Shown piece by piece: positions 1 through 7,595 of a stretch of 28,361 nucleotides of DNA (the first letter of the stretch is position 1; the number at the start of each line of letters is the position of its first letter). The DNA is from Myxococcales bacterium. Its GTDB lineage: Bacteria > Myxococcota_A > Bradymonadia > UBA7976 > UBA1532. The position numbers were made by a program, and so were the translations under genes. The notes beneath the pieces are model-generated. The model saw only the letters and a list, made by a program, of their open reading frames with translations, made no database searches and was not told the origin of the DNA. Where the stretch lies: positions 1 through 28,361 of the forward strand of contig JACKDN010000055.1 of assembly GCA_020633465.1 (NCBI GenBank), read 5' to 3'.

Positions 1-1042
1 CGTTCACGGACGCCGAGACGTCGTCGGCCGAGAACGCCTGCGTCGCCGCGAAGGGGTCGAGCGGCGCCGCGGCGTCCGACGGGGCCTGGGCCCGCGCGGC
101 CGCGACCGCCGCCGGCAGCGGGCCGCTCATGGTGACCGAGCCGTCCAGCTCCATCAGCGCGTCGGTCTCGCCCAGCTCGGGCAGCAGCGCCTCGAGCGTC
201 TCGCGAAGGTGGTCGGCGCTGGCCGGTCGGCGCGCGGGATCCTTGGCGAGGCACTGCATCACCACCGCGTCGAGGCGCTCGGGCACCCCCAGCAGCGGCG
301 CGCGCGCGCCGAGCGGCTCCGGATCGCGCTTGACCTGCGCCTCGAGCACCGCCTCCTTCTCGCCCCGGAACACCGGCTCGCCGGCGAGGGTGCGGTACAG
401 CAGCGCGCCCAGCGAGTAGAGGTCGCTCGCCGGGGTCACCCCGTGCCCCTTCACCTGCTCGGGGGCCATGTAGCGCGGCGATCCCTTCACGGCCGCGCCG
501 GGCCACAGCGTGAAGTCGGGATCGTCGCCCTCCGGGTGCAACACCTTGGCGATGCCGAAGTCCAGCACCTTCACCGCGTAGCGCTCGCCGCCGCCGCCCG
601 CCAGGCGCTGCAGGAACACGTTGGCGGGCTTCAGATCGCGGTGCACGATGCCCAGCGCGTGCGCCTCGGACAGCGACTTCAGCACCTCGATGGCGATCCA
701 CACCGCCTCGGTGGGGCGCAGGTGGGCGTCCTGCCGCAGGCGCTGCCGAAGATCCTCGCCCTCGAGGAACTCCGTCACCATGTAGGGGTGGTCGTCGTGC
801 ACGCCCGAGTCGATCACCTGCACCGTCTGCGGGGCGTGCAGCCGCGCCAGGTTGCGCACCTCGTGCTCGAAGGCCAGGCGCAGGCCCGGCGCGTCGCGGG
901 CGTCCGTGCGGATGAACTTGATCGCCACGAAGCGGTTCAGCGTGTGGTGGCGCGCGCGCCACACCTCGCCCATCCCGCCCCGCGCGACGGGGGCGACGAG
1001 GATGTAGGTGCCGATCCGGTCGCCGGGCTTCACGTCCCGCAC
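1..1042 (-). CDS. Ser/Thr protein kinase, PknB-type (N-terminal part, runs off the left edge)
   Basis: Phosphorylates proteins on Ser/Thr, probably as part of a transmembrane signalling kinase. The 347 visible residues hold a complete kinase domain at about residues 8-300. It contains the Gly-rich loop (ARGGMGEV near 20-27), the VAIK lysine K42, an alpha-C Glu near 59-61, the catalytic loop HRDLKPAN (134-141) and DFG (161-163), followed by an APE-like MAPEQ. All invariant residues are present, so it looks active. After the kinase domain begins a low-complexity Ala/Pro/Ser-rich linker, and the C-terminal half lies outside the window. I chose the GTG at 1042 because AAAGGG lies 9 nt upstream; the ATG a few bases earlier is in another frame and stops at once. 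It is separated from the next upstream minus-strand gene by a strong inverted repeat, so it probably has its own promoter. Confidence 0.93.
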   Translation of the reverse strand, partial: MRDVKPGDRIGTYILVAPVARGGMGEVWRARHHTLNRFVAIKFIRTDARDAPGLRLAFEHEVRNLARLHAPQTVQVIDSGVHDDHPYMVTEFLEGEDLRQRLRQDAHLRPTEAVWIAIEVLKSLSEAHALGIVHRDLKPANVFLQRLAGGGGERYAVKVLDFGIAKVLHPEGDDPDFTLWPGAAVKGSPRYMAPEQVKGHGVTPASDLYSLGALLYRTLAGEPVFRGEKEAVLEAQVKRDPEPLGARAPLLGVPERLDAVVMQCLAKDPARRPASADHLRETLEALLPELGETDALMELDGSVTMSGPLPAAVAAARAQAPSDAAAPLDPFAATQAFSADDVSASVN

Positions 1043-1151
1043 CTTGTCATACCCTTTCGCGCCGTGAAAGCGCGTCGCGCGCGCGCCCGAGGGCCCCTGC
1101 GTTTTGCGGCTTGACAGGGGCCGCGCCGAAGACTACTGAACATACGAACAG

Positions 1152-1216
1152 CATCGGACGCCCGGCGCCGCCCCGCTTCCACCACCCACCCAAGGCGCGG
1201 CGCCGGGCGTCCGATG
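1152..1216 (-). terminator. Perfect 20-bp inverted repeat, probable transcription terminator
   Basis: The arms 1152-1171 and 1197-1216 are exact reverse complements (20 of 20), very GC-rich, with a 25-nt loop. The hairpin lies just after the stop of the cysteine-rich gene (ends 1240) and upstream of the kinase (starts 1042). On the minus strand it is followed by a moderately T-rich stretch but no clean T-run. It most likely terminates or protects the 3' end of the upstream transcript. A protein-binding palindrome is possible but the loop is long for that. Confidence 0.65.
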
Positions 1217-1239
1217 TCTGTCCTCTGCGGCGCGCCGCG

Positions 1240-2208
1240 TCACCGGCGACGCAGCACCGCGGCCAGCGGCAGCAGCAGGGCCAGCAGCGCCAGCGGGGCC
1301 CCGTCTTCTCGGGCGGAGTACACGCCGCAGCCGTCGTCTTCGTCGTCGTCCGCCGCCGGCGGGGGCGGCGCGCCCGCGTCGCTGGGCGGCGGCGGCACCA
1401 CCGGCACGTCGAACACCTCGACCGGCGACAAGCCGGGATCGTCGTTCACGCCCCGCCGGCACTCGGCCGAGTCGAAGTCGACGAAGCGGCAGCCGTAGCC
1501 GTCCGGGCAGGGGCGCAGGGCGTCGCACGGCTGCGTGCAGTAGGCCGTCAGGCCGTCGACGAAGCAGGTCAGCCCCGCCTGGCAGCCGGCGAGGGCGGGC
1601 TCGGCGCTCTGATCGGTGCAGGCCCCACCGAAGCCGGGCACCTGCGTGGCGGGCAGGCGGCAACGGCCGTCGACGCAGGTCGTCGCGCCCCCGCAGGCGG
1701 ACCCATCCGCGCACGCCGTGGTGCAGTAGGGCCGCACCCGGGCGGCGTCGTCCACGCACTCGAGGCCCTCGGCGCAGCCGCGATCGGCGGCGCAGGGCGA
1801 CGCGAAGCCGGGCAGCCCGGCCAGCGGGGCGCAGGCCGGGGTGGTCTGCCCGGCGCAGCGGAAGCCCTCGGGGCAGCTGCCGGGCCCGCTGCACGCGCGC
1901 GTGCAGAAGGTGCGATCGCCGTCGGCCAGGCACACCAGGCCGTCTTCGCAGGCGACCTCGCCGCAGGCCTCGCCGAAGCCCACCCGGGGCGGCGCGTCGC
2001 CCCGCGCGCACACCCGCGCTTCGGTGCAGCGGAAGCCGGCCGGGCAGCCCTCCATCGGGCAGCGCTTCGTGCAGTAGCCGTCGTCGCCGGCCGACGCGCA
2101 CAGCTCGCCGGGGGGACAGCCGTCGTCGTCTTCGCAGGGATCGCCGATGTCCGCCCGCGCGGCGGCCGGCAGCAGGAAGACCGAGGCCAGCGTCAGCCAG
2201 CGCAGCAT
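1240..2208 (-). CDS. Secreted cysteine-rich repeat protein with MYXO-CTERM sorting tail
   Basis: A predicted surface protein of 322 residues. Residues 1-19 are a signal peptide with an A-R-A cleavage site. The body has 32 cysteines arranged as four successive units of eight, each about 60-70 residues, with a recurring pattern of G-L-x-C, Y-C-T-x-x-C and C-P-x-G-[FY]-x-C. All cysteines can pair within units, so four disulfide-knotted modules are likely. A Pro/Asp-rich spacer follows, then Gly-Cys (C294), a hydrophobic segment and a final R-R-R. This is the tripartite MYXO-CTERM signal, whose Cys is thought to be processed and lipid-modified for surface anchoring. I chose the ATG at 2208 because GGAGG sits 5 nt upstream; the GTG at 2214 overlaps that site. 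The binding partner or substrate is not known. It starts 36 bp after the radical SAM gene and could be cotranscribed with it. Confidence 0.85.
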   Translation of the reverse strand: MLRWLTLASVFLLPAAARADIGDPCEDDDGCPPGELCASAGDDGYCTKRCPMEGCPAGFRCTEARVCARGDAPPRVGFGEACGEVACEDGLVCLADGDRTFCTRACSGPGSCPEGFRCAGQTTPACAPLAGLPGFASPCAADRGCAEGLECVDDAARVRPYCTTACADGSACGGATTCVDGRCRLPATQVPGFGGACTDQSAEPALAGCQAGLTCFVDGLTAYCTQPCDALRPCPDGYGCRFVDFDSAECRRGVNDDPGLSPVEVFDVPVVPPPPSDAGAPPPPAADDDEDDGCGVYSAREDGAPLALLALLLPLAAVLRRR

Positions 2209-2244
2209 GAGCACCTCCGGGCGGCATCATACCCGCCCGGGCCC

Positions 2245-3369
2245 TCATCCGCAGCCGCGCGGGTGGACGGCCGGATCGACGTAGCGGTGCACGCCGCCCA
2301 GGGGGCTGTGCAGCAGCCAGACGCCGGGCGTGTCGGTGGGGCGCACGGCGGCGCTGTCGACCGGCACCTTGCCGCCCCCGCCGGGGATGTCGATGACGTA
2401 GGTGGGCCAGGCCAGGCCGGTCAGGCGGCCGCGCAGGGCGCGCACCAGCGCCAGGCCGCGGTCGAGGCTGACGCGGAAGTGCTGCGTGCCGACGGTCAGA
2501 TCCGGGTGGTGCAGGTAGTAGGGGCGCACCTGCAGGTCGAGCAGGCCCTCGAACAGGTCGCTCAGCGTCGCGGCCGCGTCGTTCACGCCGGCCAGCAGCA
2601 CCGTCTGGTTCAGCACGGTCAGCCCGGCGGCGACCAGGTGCCCCACGGCCGTCGCGGCCTCGGCCGTCAGCTCCCGCGGGTGGTTGAAGTGCGTCACGAC
2701 GTACAGGGGCCGGTGACGGGCCAGCGTCGCGGCCAGCGCCGCGTCGACGCGCATCGGCAGCGTCACCGGGAAGCGCGTGTGGATGCGCAGGCGGCGCAGG
2801 GTGCCCAGCGCGCGCAGGCGGCCGAGCAGGTCGTCCAGCCGCGCGTCGGAAAGCATCAGCGGATCCCCCCCGCTGAGGATCACCTCGCGGATGGCGGGCG
2901 TGCGCGCCAAGTAGGCCAGGGCGTCGTCGAGGGCGGCGTGCAGGCGGATGGGATCGTCGTTCAGCGCCACCTTGCGAAAGCAGTAGCGGCAGAACATGGG
3001 GCAGCGAAAGGTGGGGAACAGCAGGGCGCGATCCGGGTAGCGGTGCACCAGCACCTCGCTGGGCGCGTGGGCGCGGTCGCCGATCGGATCGGCGCGCTCG
3101 CTGGGGCCCACCAGCAGCTCGGCCAGGTCGGGCACGGCCTGCTTGCGGATCGGATCGTCGGGATCGTCGGGATCGATCAGGCCCAGGTAGTAGTCGCTGG
3201 CGAGCATCTCGAAGCGCTCGCCGACGGCCCGCAGCGCGGGCGCGTCGGCGGCGGCGACCAGGCCGCGCGCGACCAGCGCGTCGACGTCGCGCGCCCCCGC
3301 GCGCAGCGAGTCCCGCCAGGGGGTCGGCGCCAGGACCGGCAGCGCCCGGCGATCCTCGCGCGCGCTCAC
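2245..3369 (-). CDS. Lysine 2,3-aminomutase family radical SAM/PLP enzyme (KamA-like)
   Basis: Members interconvert alpha- and beta-amino acids (classically L-lysine to beta-lysine) with a 4Fe-4S cluster, S-adenosylmethionine and PLP. The 374-residue protein has the radical SAM cluster motif CxxxCxxC at C123, C127 and C130, a SAM-contacting SGGDP at 166-170, and a C-terminal D-I-P-G-G-G-G-K in which K334 is the expected PLP lysine. Two aspartates that bind the substrate amino group in clostridial lysine aminomutase have counterparts here, D290 (before a conserved HFR) and D327. This favours a true aminomutase over EpmB, which lacks the D-x-P-G-G-G-G-K segment. The GTG start overlaps the stop of the zinc-ribbon gene (GTGA, 4 nt), so translation is coupled. 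Family is certain. Lysine is the likely substrate, but glutamate or arginine remain possible. Confidence 0.88.
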   Translation of the reverse strand: MSAREDRRALPVLAPTPWRDSLRAGARDVDALVARGLVAAADAPALRAVGERFEMLASDYYLGLIDPDDPDDPIRKQAVPDLAELLVGPSERADPIGDRAHAPSEVLVHRYPDRALLFPTFRCPMFCRYCFRKVALNDDPIRLHAALDDALAYLARTPAIREVILSGGDPLMLSDARLDDLLGRLRALGTLRRLRIHTRFPVTLPMRVDAALAATLARHRPLYVVTHFNHPRELTAEAATAVGHLVAAGLTVLNQTVLLAGVNDAAATLSDLFEGLLDLQVRPYYLHHPDLTVGTQHFRVSLDRGLALVRALRGRLTGLAWPTYVIDIPGGGGKVPVDSAAVRPTDTPGVWLLHSPLGGVHRYVDPAVHPRGCG

Positions 3370-3566
3370 GGGGTCGGCAGCAGCTCGGCGGTGGTGTGCA
3401 CGGGGCAGCGCCAGGCGCCCGTGTCGGGATCCCGTTCGGCGGGGTTGCCGCAGGCCGAGCAGCGCGGCGCCGCTTCGGGCGCCGCCCGCTGCTTGTGACC
3501 GGGCCAGGTCATGCCCATGAACTCCAGGAACTGCCACCAGAGCCCGGGGCCGTCTTGCTTCCTCAT
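3366..3566 (-). CDS. Small zinc-ribbon-like protein
   Basis: A 66-residue protein of unknown function. Its N-terminal third is aromatic-rich (L-W-W-Q-F-L-E-F), and the second half carries C-S-A-C and, 15-20 residues later, a C-P-V-H pair. This gives a CxxC...CxxH zinc-binding knuckle. The ATG at 3566 has an AGGA-type site a few bases upstream. Its stop codon overlaps the start of the KamA-like gene by 4 nt, so the two are almost certainly made together. A scaffold or accessory role for the aminomutase is an inference from that coupling only. Confidence 0.75.
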   Translation of the reverse strand: MRKQDGPGLWWQFLEFMGMTWPGHKQRAAPEAAPRCSACGNPAERDPDTGAWRCPVHTTAELLPTP

Positions 3567-3606
3567 CGTCCTGTCGTCCCTCGGGCGGCGCGCGCCACGG
3601 CCGGGG

Positions 3607-4155
3607 CTACTCCTCGGCGTCGTCGCCTTCGCCCTCGGCGTCGACCTCGGCCTCCTCCTTGGCCGCCTTCGCGCGCAGCTTCTCGAGCTTGGCCTCGAGC
3701 TTGTCGGCCTCGCGGTCCAGCTTCTCGAGCGCCTTGAGGTGCTTCTCGCGCAGCGCCACCGCCTGCTTGCCCAGCTTGGCCTTGTCCTTGTCCTTCCCCG
3801 CCTCGACCGCCTTCCGGTACTGATCGACCAGCTTGCGGTTCTGCTGCAGGTAGGCGTCGTTGGCCTTCAGCATCCGAGAGACCAGGGGCTCGAGCGCCTC
3901 GGTGAAGTCGAGGAAGGTCTGCCCCTTCGTCTGCATGGCGTTGAGTCGCTTCTCGAGATCCATGCGCGCCTTGTCCACCTTGTCGCGCAGCTTCTCGTCG
4001 GGATCGGCGAGCACCGGCTTCGGGGCGTCCTTCTTCTCGATCAGCCCCTGCTCGAGAAGACCGCCCTCGGCGTCGATGTCGAACTCCTGCGCCAGCGCCG
4101 GGACCGCGCCCAGGCCGACGCACAGGGTGAGCACCGCAAACAGTCGCTTCTTCAT
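3607..4155 (-). CDS. Periplasmic coiled-coil protein, unknown function
   Basis: A 182-residue exported protein. Residues 1-22 are a classic signal peptide (K-K-R, a hydrophobic core, then A-L-A before Q-E), with no lipobox cysteine. From about residue 50 to 168 the sequence is charged and heptad-like, rich in Lys, Glu, Leu and Ala, and should form long helices or a coiled coil. It ends in an acidic tail (D/E/G/A). GGGAGG is well placed before the ATG at 4155. It starts 67 bp after the beta-helix lipoprotein gene on the same strand, and the zinc-ribbon gene follows 40 bp later. I do not recognise a family. A structural or chaperone-like envelope role is only a guess from composition. Confidence 0.75.
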   Translation of the reverse strand: MKKRLFAVLTLCVGLGAVPALAQEFDIDAEGGLLEQGLIEKKDAPKPVLADPDEKLRDKVDKARMDLEKRLNAMQTKGQTFLDFTEALEPLVSRMLKANDAYLQQNRKLVDQYRKAVEAGKDKDKAKLGKQAVALREKHLKALEKLDREADKLEAKLEKLRAKAAKEEAEVDAEGEGDDAEE

Positions 4156-4222
4156 CTCGTCCTCCCTGCCAGGGCGGCCCGAATGATGGCCACCGGCGCG
4201 CTCCGACGCAACCGCCCCGGGT

Positions 4223-5959
4223 TCATTCGTCCTTCCCGGCCTCCAGGCCCTCGACCCGGGCCGCCGGATCGATCGCGGCGCGTCCCTTCAGATTGTCGGC
4301 GAACGTGTCGCCCGCGAACTCCGCCCGTGCGCCCGCGCCGGCCACCACCCCGTGGGTCGCGTTCCGCTTGATCGTGTTCCGGCGGAAGACGGGCCCCGCG
4401 CTGTCCACCAGCTCGACGCCCGCGCGGCCGTTGCCGGTCACCGTGTTCTCCTCGAAGACGCCGCGCCCGTCCGCCTGCACGTAGACGCCCGACGCCTGGT
4501 TGTCGCGCACCACGTTGCGCCGGGCCTCGGGCGCCCCCCCCGCCTTGACCTCGAAGCCGGCCAGTCGGTTCCCCGTGATCGTGTTCTCTTCGTAGGTGCC
4601 GCCCCCACCCTCGTGCACGAAGACGCCGCCTTGCTGCCCATCGCGCACCCGATTGCCGCGCACGACGGGCGCGGCCCCGTCCTTCACCTCGACCCCGGCC
4701 AGCGCGCTGCGCTCGACCGTGTTGTCGACGATCAGGGGCGCCGCGCCGCCGTGGATGTAGAGGCCGCTGCCCAGGCCGTCCAGGATGCGGTTGCCGCGCA
4801 CCTCGGGCGTGGCCTGATCCTTCACCTCGACGCCGGCCAGCCCGTTGCGCTCGAAGGTGTTGTCGACCACCTCGCCCGCCGCGCCGCCGTGCACGTACAG
4901 CCCGCTCTCGACCCCATCGTGGATGCGGTTCCCGCGCAGCACCGGCCGCGCCCCGTTGCGCACCTCGACCCCGGCCAGCGTGTTGGCGAACACCTCGTTC
5001 TCCTCGAACGTGCCGGCGCCGTCGGTGTTGACGAAGATGCCGCTCTCGCGCCCCTCGTACACCCGGTTGCGCCGCACGGTCGGCGCGCCGCCCTCGCGCA
5101 CCTCGATGCCGGCCAGCCGGTTGCCGAAGATGTCGTTGTCCTCGACGATCGGCCGGCCGGCGTTGTGGACGAAGACGCCGCTGCCGCCGTTGTGGTGCAC
5201 GCGGTTGCCGCGCACCGTCGGGGTGGCCTGATCCTTCACCTCGACGCCCGCGTTGCCGTTGAAGGCGATCTCGTTGTCCTCGATCAGCCCCTTCGCCTGC
5301 TCGAACAGGAAGATGCCCGCGGCCTTGCCGTCCACGATCGTGTTGCCCCGCAGCACCGGCTCGGCCTCGCCGTGCACCGCCACCGCCGCCAACATGCCGC
5401 TGCGGATGCGGCAGCCCTCGAGGATCAGGCGCCCGCGCTGCACGTCGATGCCGAACCACTTCTGATCGCCGACGGTCTCGAGCGTCAGGTTGGCCACGCG
5501 GCCGCGCACCGCGCCGAAGCGCAGCACGTTGGTGTTCTCGGCGCGCACGCGCACGTGGCGTGGATCGCCGGCGCCGACGATCTCGAGCGGCTGGGTGATG
5601 TCGATGGACTCGAGGTAGGTGCCGGGGCGCACCACGATCCGGTCCCCCGCCCCCGCCGCGGCGATGGCCTCGCCGAGGGTCGCGTGATCGCCCTGGCCGC
5701 GCCAGTCCACGGTCAGCACGCGCCCGCTCGTGTGGATCGACGGATCGGGGGGCGGCGCGGCCAGGGGGTCGGCCGCCGCCGCGGCGGCGGGCTTCGCGCG
5801 GACCGGCTTCGCCGGGGTCGGCGCGCCGAGGTCCGGGGCCTTCATGGGATCCGGGGTGAACTCCACCACGCGGCGGCTGGGGGGATCGTCCGCGGGGGCG
5901 TCCCGGTCGCAGCCCGCGGCGAGCACCACCAACACCACCCCGATCCAGCACCGTGTCAC
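4223..5959 (-). CDS. Right-handed parallel beta-helix lipoprotein
   Basis: A 578-residue predicted lipoprotein. The signal peptide ends in L-A-A-G-C (C17). A Pro/Ala-rich disordered linker covers about 25-75. Residues 80-130 are the typical entry segment of NosD/pectate-lyase-like beta-helices (T-L-x-E-A-I-x-x-A, D-R-I-V-V-x-P-G-T-Y). From about residue 145 to 558 the chain consists of beta-helix rungs. From 191 on they are exactly 23 residues each and alternate between an A-G-V-E-V-K-D type and an S-G-V-F-V-H type, each with the R/D-N-x-[VI] asparagine turn. No catalytic residues of pectinases or lyases are evident, so carbohydrate or surface binding is more likely than hydrolysis. The GTG start is set by GGAGG 5 nt upstream. 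It is transcribed away from the SDR gene across a 117-bp shared promoter region. Confidence 0.88.
   Translation of the reverse strand: MTRCWIGVVLVVLAAGCDRDAPADDPPSRRVVEFTPDPMKAPDLGAPTPAKPVRAKPAAAAAADPLAAPPPDPSIHTSGRVLTVDWRGQGDHATLGEAIAAAGAGDRIVVRPGTYLESIDITQPLEIVGAGDPRHVRVRAENTNVLRFGAVRGRVANLTLETVGDQKWFGIDVQRGRLILEGCRIRSGMLAAVAVHGEAEPVLRGNTIVDGKAAGIFLFEQAKGLIEDNEIAFNGNAGVEVKDQATPTVRGNRVHHNGGSGVFVHNAGRPIVEDNDIFGNRLAGIEVREGGAPTVRRNRVYEGRESGIFVNTDGAGTFEENEVFANTLAGVEVRNGARPVLRGNRIHDGVESGLYVHGGAAGEVVDNTFERNGLAGVEVKDQATPEVRGNRILDGLGSGLYIHGGAAPLIVDNTVERSALAGVEVKDGAAPVVRGNRVRDGQQGGVFVHEGGGGTYEENTITGNRLAGFEVKAGGAPEARRNVVRDNQASGVYVQADGRGVFEENTVTGNGRAGVELVDSAGPVFRRNTIKRNATHGVVAGAGARAEFAGDTFADNLKGRAAIDPAARVEGLEAGKDE
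4286..5389 (-). repeat. Sixteen 23-residue beta-helix rungs (138-bp double-rung repeat)
   Basis: This internal repeat encodes residues 191-558 of the beta-helix lipoprotein. The A-G-[VIF]-E motif recurs at residues 237, 283, 329, 375, 421, 467 and 513, exactly 46 residues apart. The intervening [SGH]-G-[VIL] motif recurs at 260, 306, 352, 398, 444, 490 and 536. There is no insertion or deletion over the whole array. The alternation shows growth by duplication of a two-rung (138-bp) unit. Confidence 0.85.
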
Positions 5960-6076
5960 GCGGACCTCCGCTCGCCGATCGCCCGCAGGATGGACCATCG
6001 CGCGCCCCCTGTCACCCGGCGCTTCCCTTCCCGGCGGCCGGCCTGATAGACCGCCCCTCGACCTGGGAGGTGCTGC

Positions 6077-6889
6077 ATGGCCGACCTGTTCCGTGAGCGC
6101 GTCGCGCTCGTCACCGGCGCCGCGTCGGGCATCGGCGCGGCGCTCGCCCGCGCCCTCGCCGCGCGGGGCGCGCGGGTCTGGGCGACCGACCGCGACGCCG
6201 CCGGCGCCGAGGCGACGGCCGCCACCCTGCCCGGCGCGCGCGCGGCCGCGCTCGACGTGACCGACGCCGACGCCTTCGCGGCGCTGGCCGAGCGCGTCGT
6301 CGCCGAGAGCGGGCGCGTCGACCTGCTGTTCAACAACGCCGGGGTGGGCCTCGCCGGCGCGGTGGCCGATCTGACCCTGGCCGACTGGCGGCGGGTGATC
6401 GACGTGAACGTGTGGGGCGTGATCCACGGCATCCACGCGGTGTACCCGCACCTGATCCGGCAGGGCGGCGGCGCGCTGGTCAACGTCGCGTCGGGCGCCG
6501 CGCTGGCCCCGCGCCCCGGCATGACGGCCTACGCGGCCACCAAGGCCGCGGTCGTCGCGCTGTCCACCTCGCTGCGCGCCGAGGCGGCGCTGCACGGCGT
6601 GCAGGTCAACGCGATCTGCCCCGGCTTCATCGCCACCAACATCATGACGTCGACCACCTTCCGCAACGTGGACGGCGAGGGCCTGATGGGGCGCGTGCCC
6701 CTGAAGCCGATCACCGCCGACGACTGCGCGCGCATCGCCCTGCGCGGCGTCGAGGCCGACCGGCCGATCATCCCCGTCTCGCGCATGGTGTCCGTGGACT
6801 GGGGGCTGTTCCGGCTGTCGCCCCGGCTGTCGACCTGGGTGTCGGGCTGGCGGGCGAAGCAGTTCGCGGCGCACCGGACGGGCGATTGA
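6077..6889 (+). CDS. Short-chain dehydrogenase/reductase (classical SDR)
   Basis: A 270-residue NAD(P)-dependent oxidoreductase acting on an unknown alcohol or ketone. The cofactor motif TGAASGIG lies at 13-20, NNAG at 86-89, and the catalytic S139, Y152 and K156 are in place (YxxxK). An acidic residue at the end of the second strand (D38) suggests a preference for NAD over NADP. The substrate loop after P-G (about 183-215) and the C-terminal 40 residues, rich in Arg/Trp, are typical of the broad acyl/steroid-like SDR group found in myxobacteria. GGGAGG precedes the ATG by 7 nt. The gene is alone on its strand and meets the CPBP gene tail to tail with 4 bp between stops. Family is certain; substrate is not predictable. 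Confidence 0.92.
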   Translation: MADLFRERVALVTGAASGIGAALARALAARGARVWATDRDAAGAEATAATLPGARAAALDVTDADAFAALAERVVAESGRVDLLFNNAGVGLAGAVADLTLADWRRVIDVNVWGVIHGIHAVYPHLIRQGGGALVNVASGAALAPRPGMTAYAATKAAVVALSTSLRAEAALHGVQVNAICPGFIATNIMTSTTFRNVDGEGLMGRVPLKPITADDCARIALRGVEADRPIIPVSRMVSVDWGLFRLSPRLSTWVSGWRAKQFAAHRTGD

Positions 6890-6893
6890 CGGC

Positions 6894-7595
6894 TCAGGCG
6901 CGCGGGCGACTGGCCAGCAGATCGCTCGTGTTCGCGATGATCACGTGCGCCAGCCAGGGGGCCCAGATGCCCCCGCTCCACAGGGCGCCGAGCGCGAAGA
7001 CCACGCCCATGGGGATGGTGCCGATCGTCTCGTCCGCGTTCTTGGGCAGGTGCGCGTAGACGTAGGCCAACGTGGTGGCGCCGACGCCGGCCCAGACGCC
7101 CCAGGCGTCGGCGACGGCGAACAGCAGGAAGCCGCGGAAGAAGAACTCGTAGCCCAGCAGGTACAGCGTCCAGGTGGCCGCGTTGTCGCGCCGCAGGGCC
7201 GCGTCCCAGGGGGCGGCGCGGCGGATCTGGGGGTAGTGATCGCGGAAGGTCGGCTTGCGCGAGGCCAGGAAGACGAAGGGCAGCACCACCGCGACGACGC
7301 CGCCGACGAACATCGCGGCGCGCAGCGGGTGCTCCAGGCCCAGGCCATAGAACGCGAGCGGTCGCGGCAGCGCCAGGGCCGCGTAGATCAGCGGGGCCAC
7401 GCCCAGCAGCGCGAAGCCCCAGATCCGTTGGCGGTGCACCGCGGTGGCCGCGTTGGCGTCCGCGCCGCGGGCGGCGTCGAGGCGCGGCGCGATGGCCGGG
7501 GCCGAGCCGAAGTAATGGAAGACGACGTACAGCGTCGCGGCCAGAACCAGCGCGCCCAGCAGCGCGGGCCGGTCGGGGGGCCAGACGATCGTCAC
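6894..7595 (-). CDS. CPBP-family intramembrane glutamic protease
   Basis: A 233-residue polytopic membrane protein with about six hydrophobic helices. The CPBP (Abi, PF02517) signature is present: motif 1 is Y-E-F-F-F-R (E150, R154), motif 2 has H182 in Y-A-H-L-P-K, and motif 3 has H217 followed by N222. The first Glu of the usual E-E-x-x-x-R is Tyr here, a variant that still leaves the Glu-Arg pair. Family functions include CAAX prenyl-protein processing and, in Myxococcota, removal of MYXO-CTERM tails by the myxosortase branch; I cannot assign the branch from sequence alone. The GTG start at 7595 overlaps the stop of the epimerase gene (GTGA), so it is the second gene of a coupled pair. Confidence 0.85.
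   Translation of the reverse strand: MTIVWPPDRPALLGALVLAATLYVVFHYFGSAPAIAPRLDAARGADANAATAVHRQRIWGFALLGVAPLIYAALALPRPLAFYGLGLEHPLRAAMFVGGVVAVVLPFVFLASRKPTFRDHYPQIRRAAPWDAALRRDNAATWTLYLLGYEFFFRGFLLFAVADAWGVWAGVGATTLAYVYAHLPKNADETIGTIPMGVVFALGALWSGGIWAPWLAHVIIANTSDLLASRPRA

Noticed and set aside
1047..1049. ATG close to the kinase start
   Set aside because: It is out of frame with the kinase and runs into a stop after five codons.
2212..2214. GTG start two codons upstream for the MYXO-CTERM protein
   Set aside because: It overlaps the GGAGG ribosome site that fits the ATG at 2208.
4286..5389. The 138-bp repeats as a CRISPR or minisatellite
   Set aside because: Repeats are degenerate at the DNA level and follow codon frame; there are no unique spacers between identical repeats.
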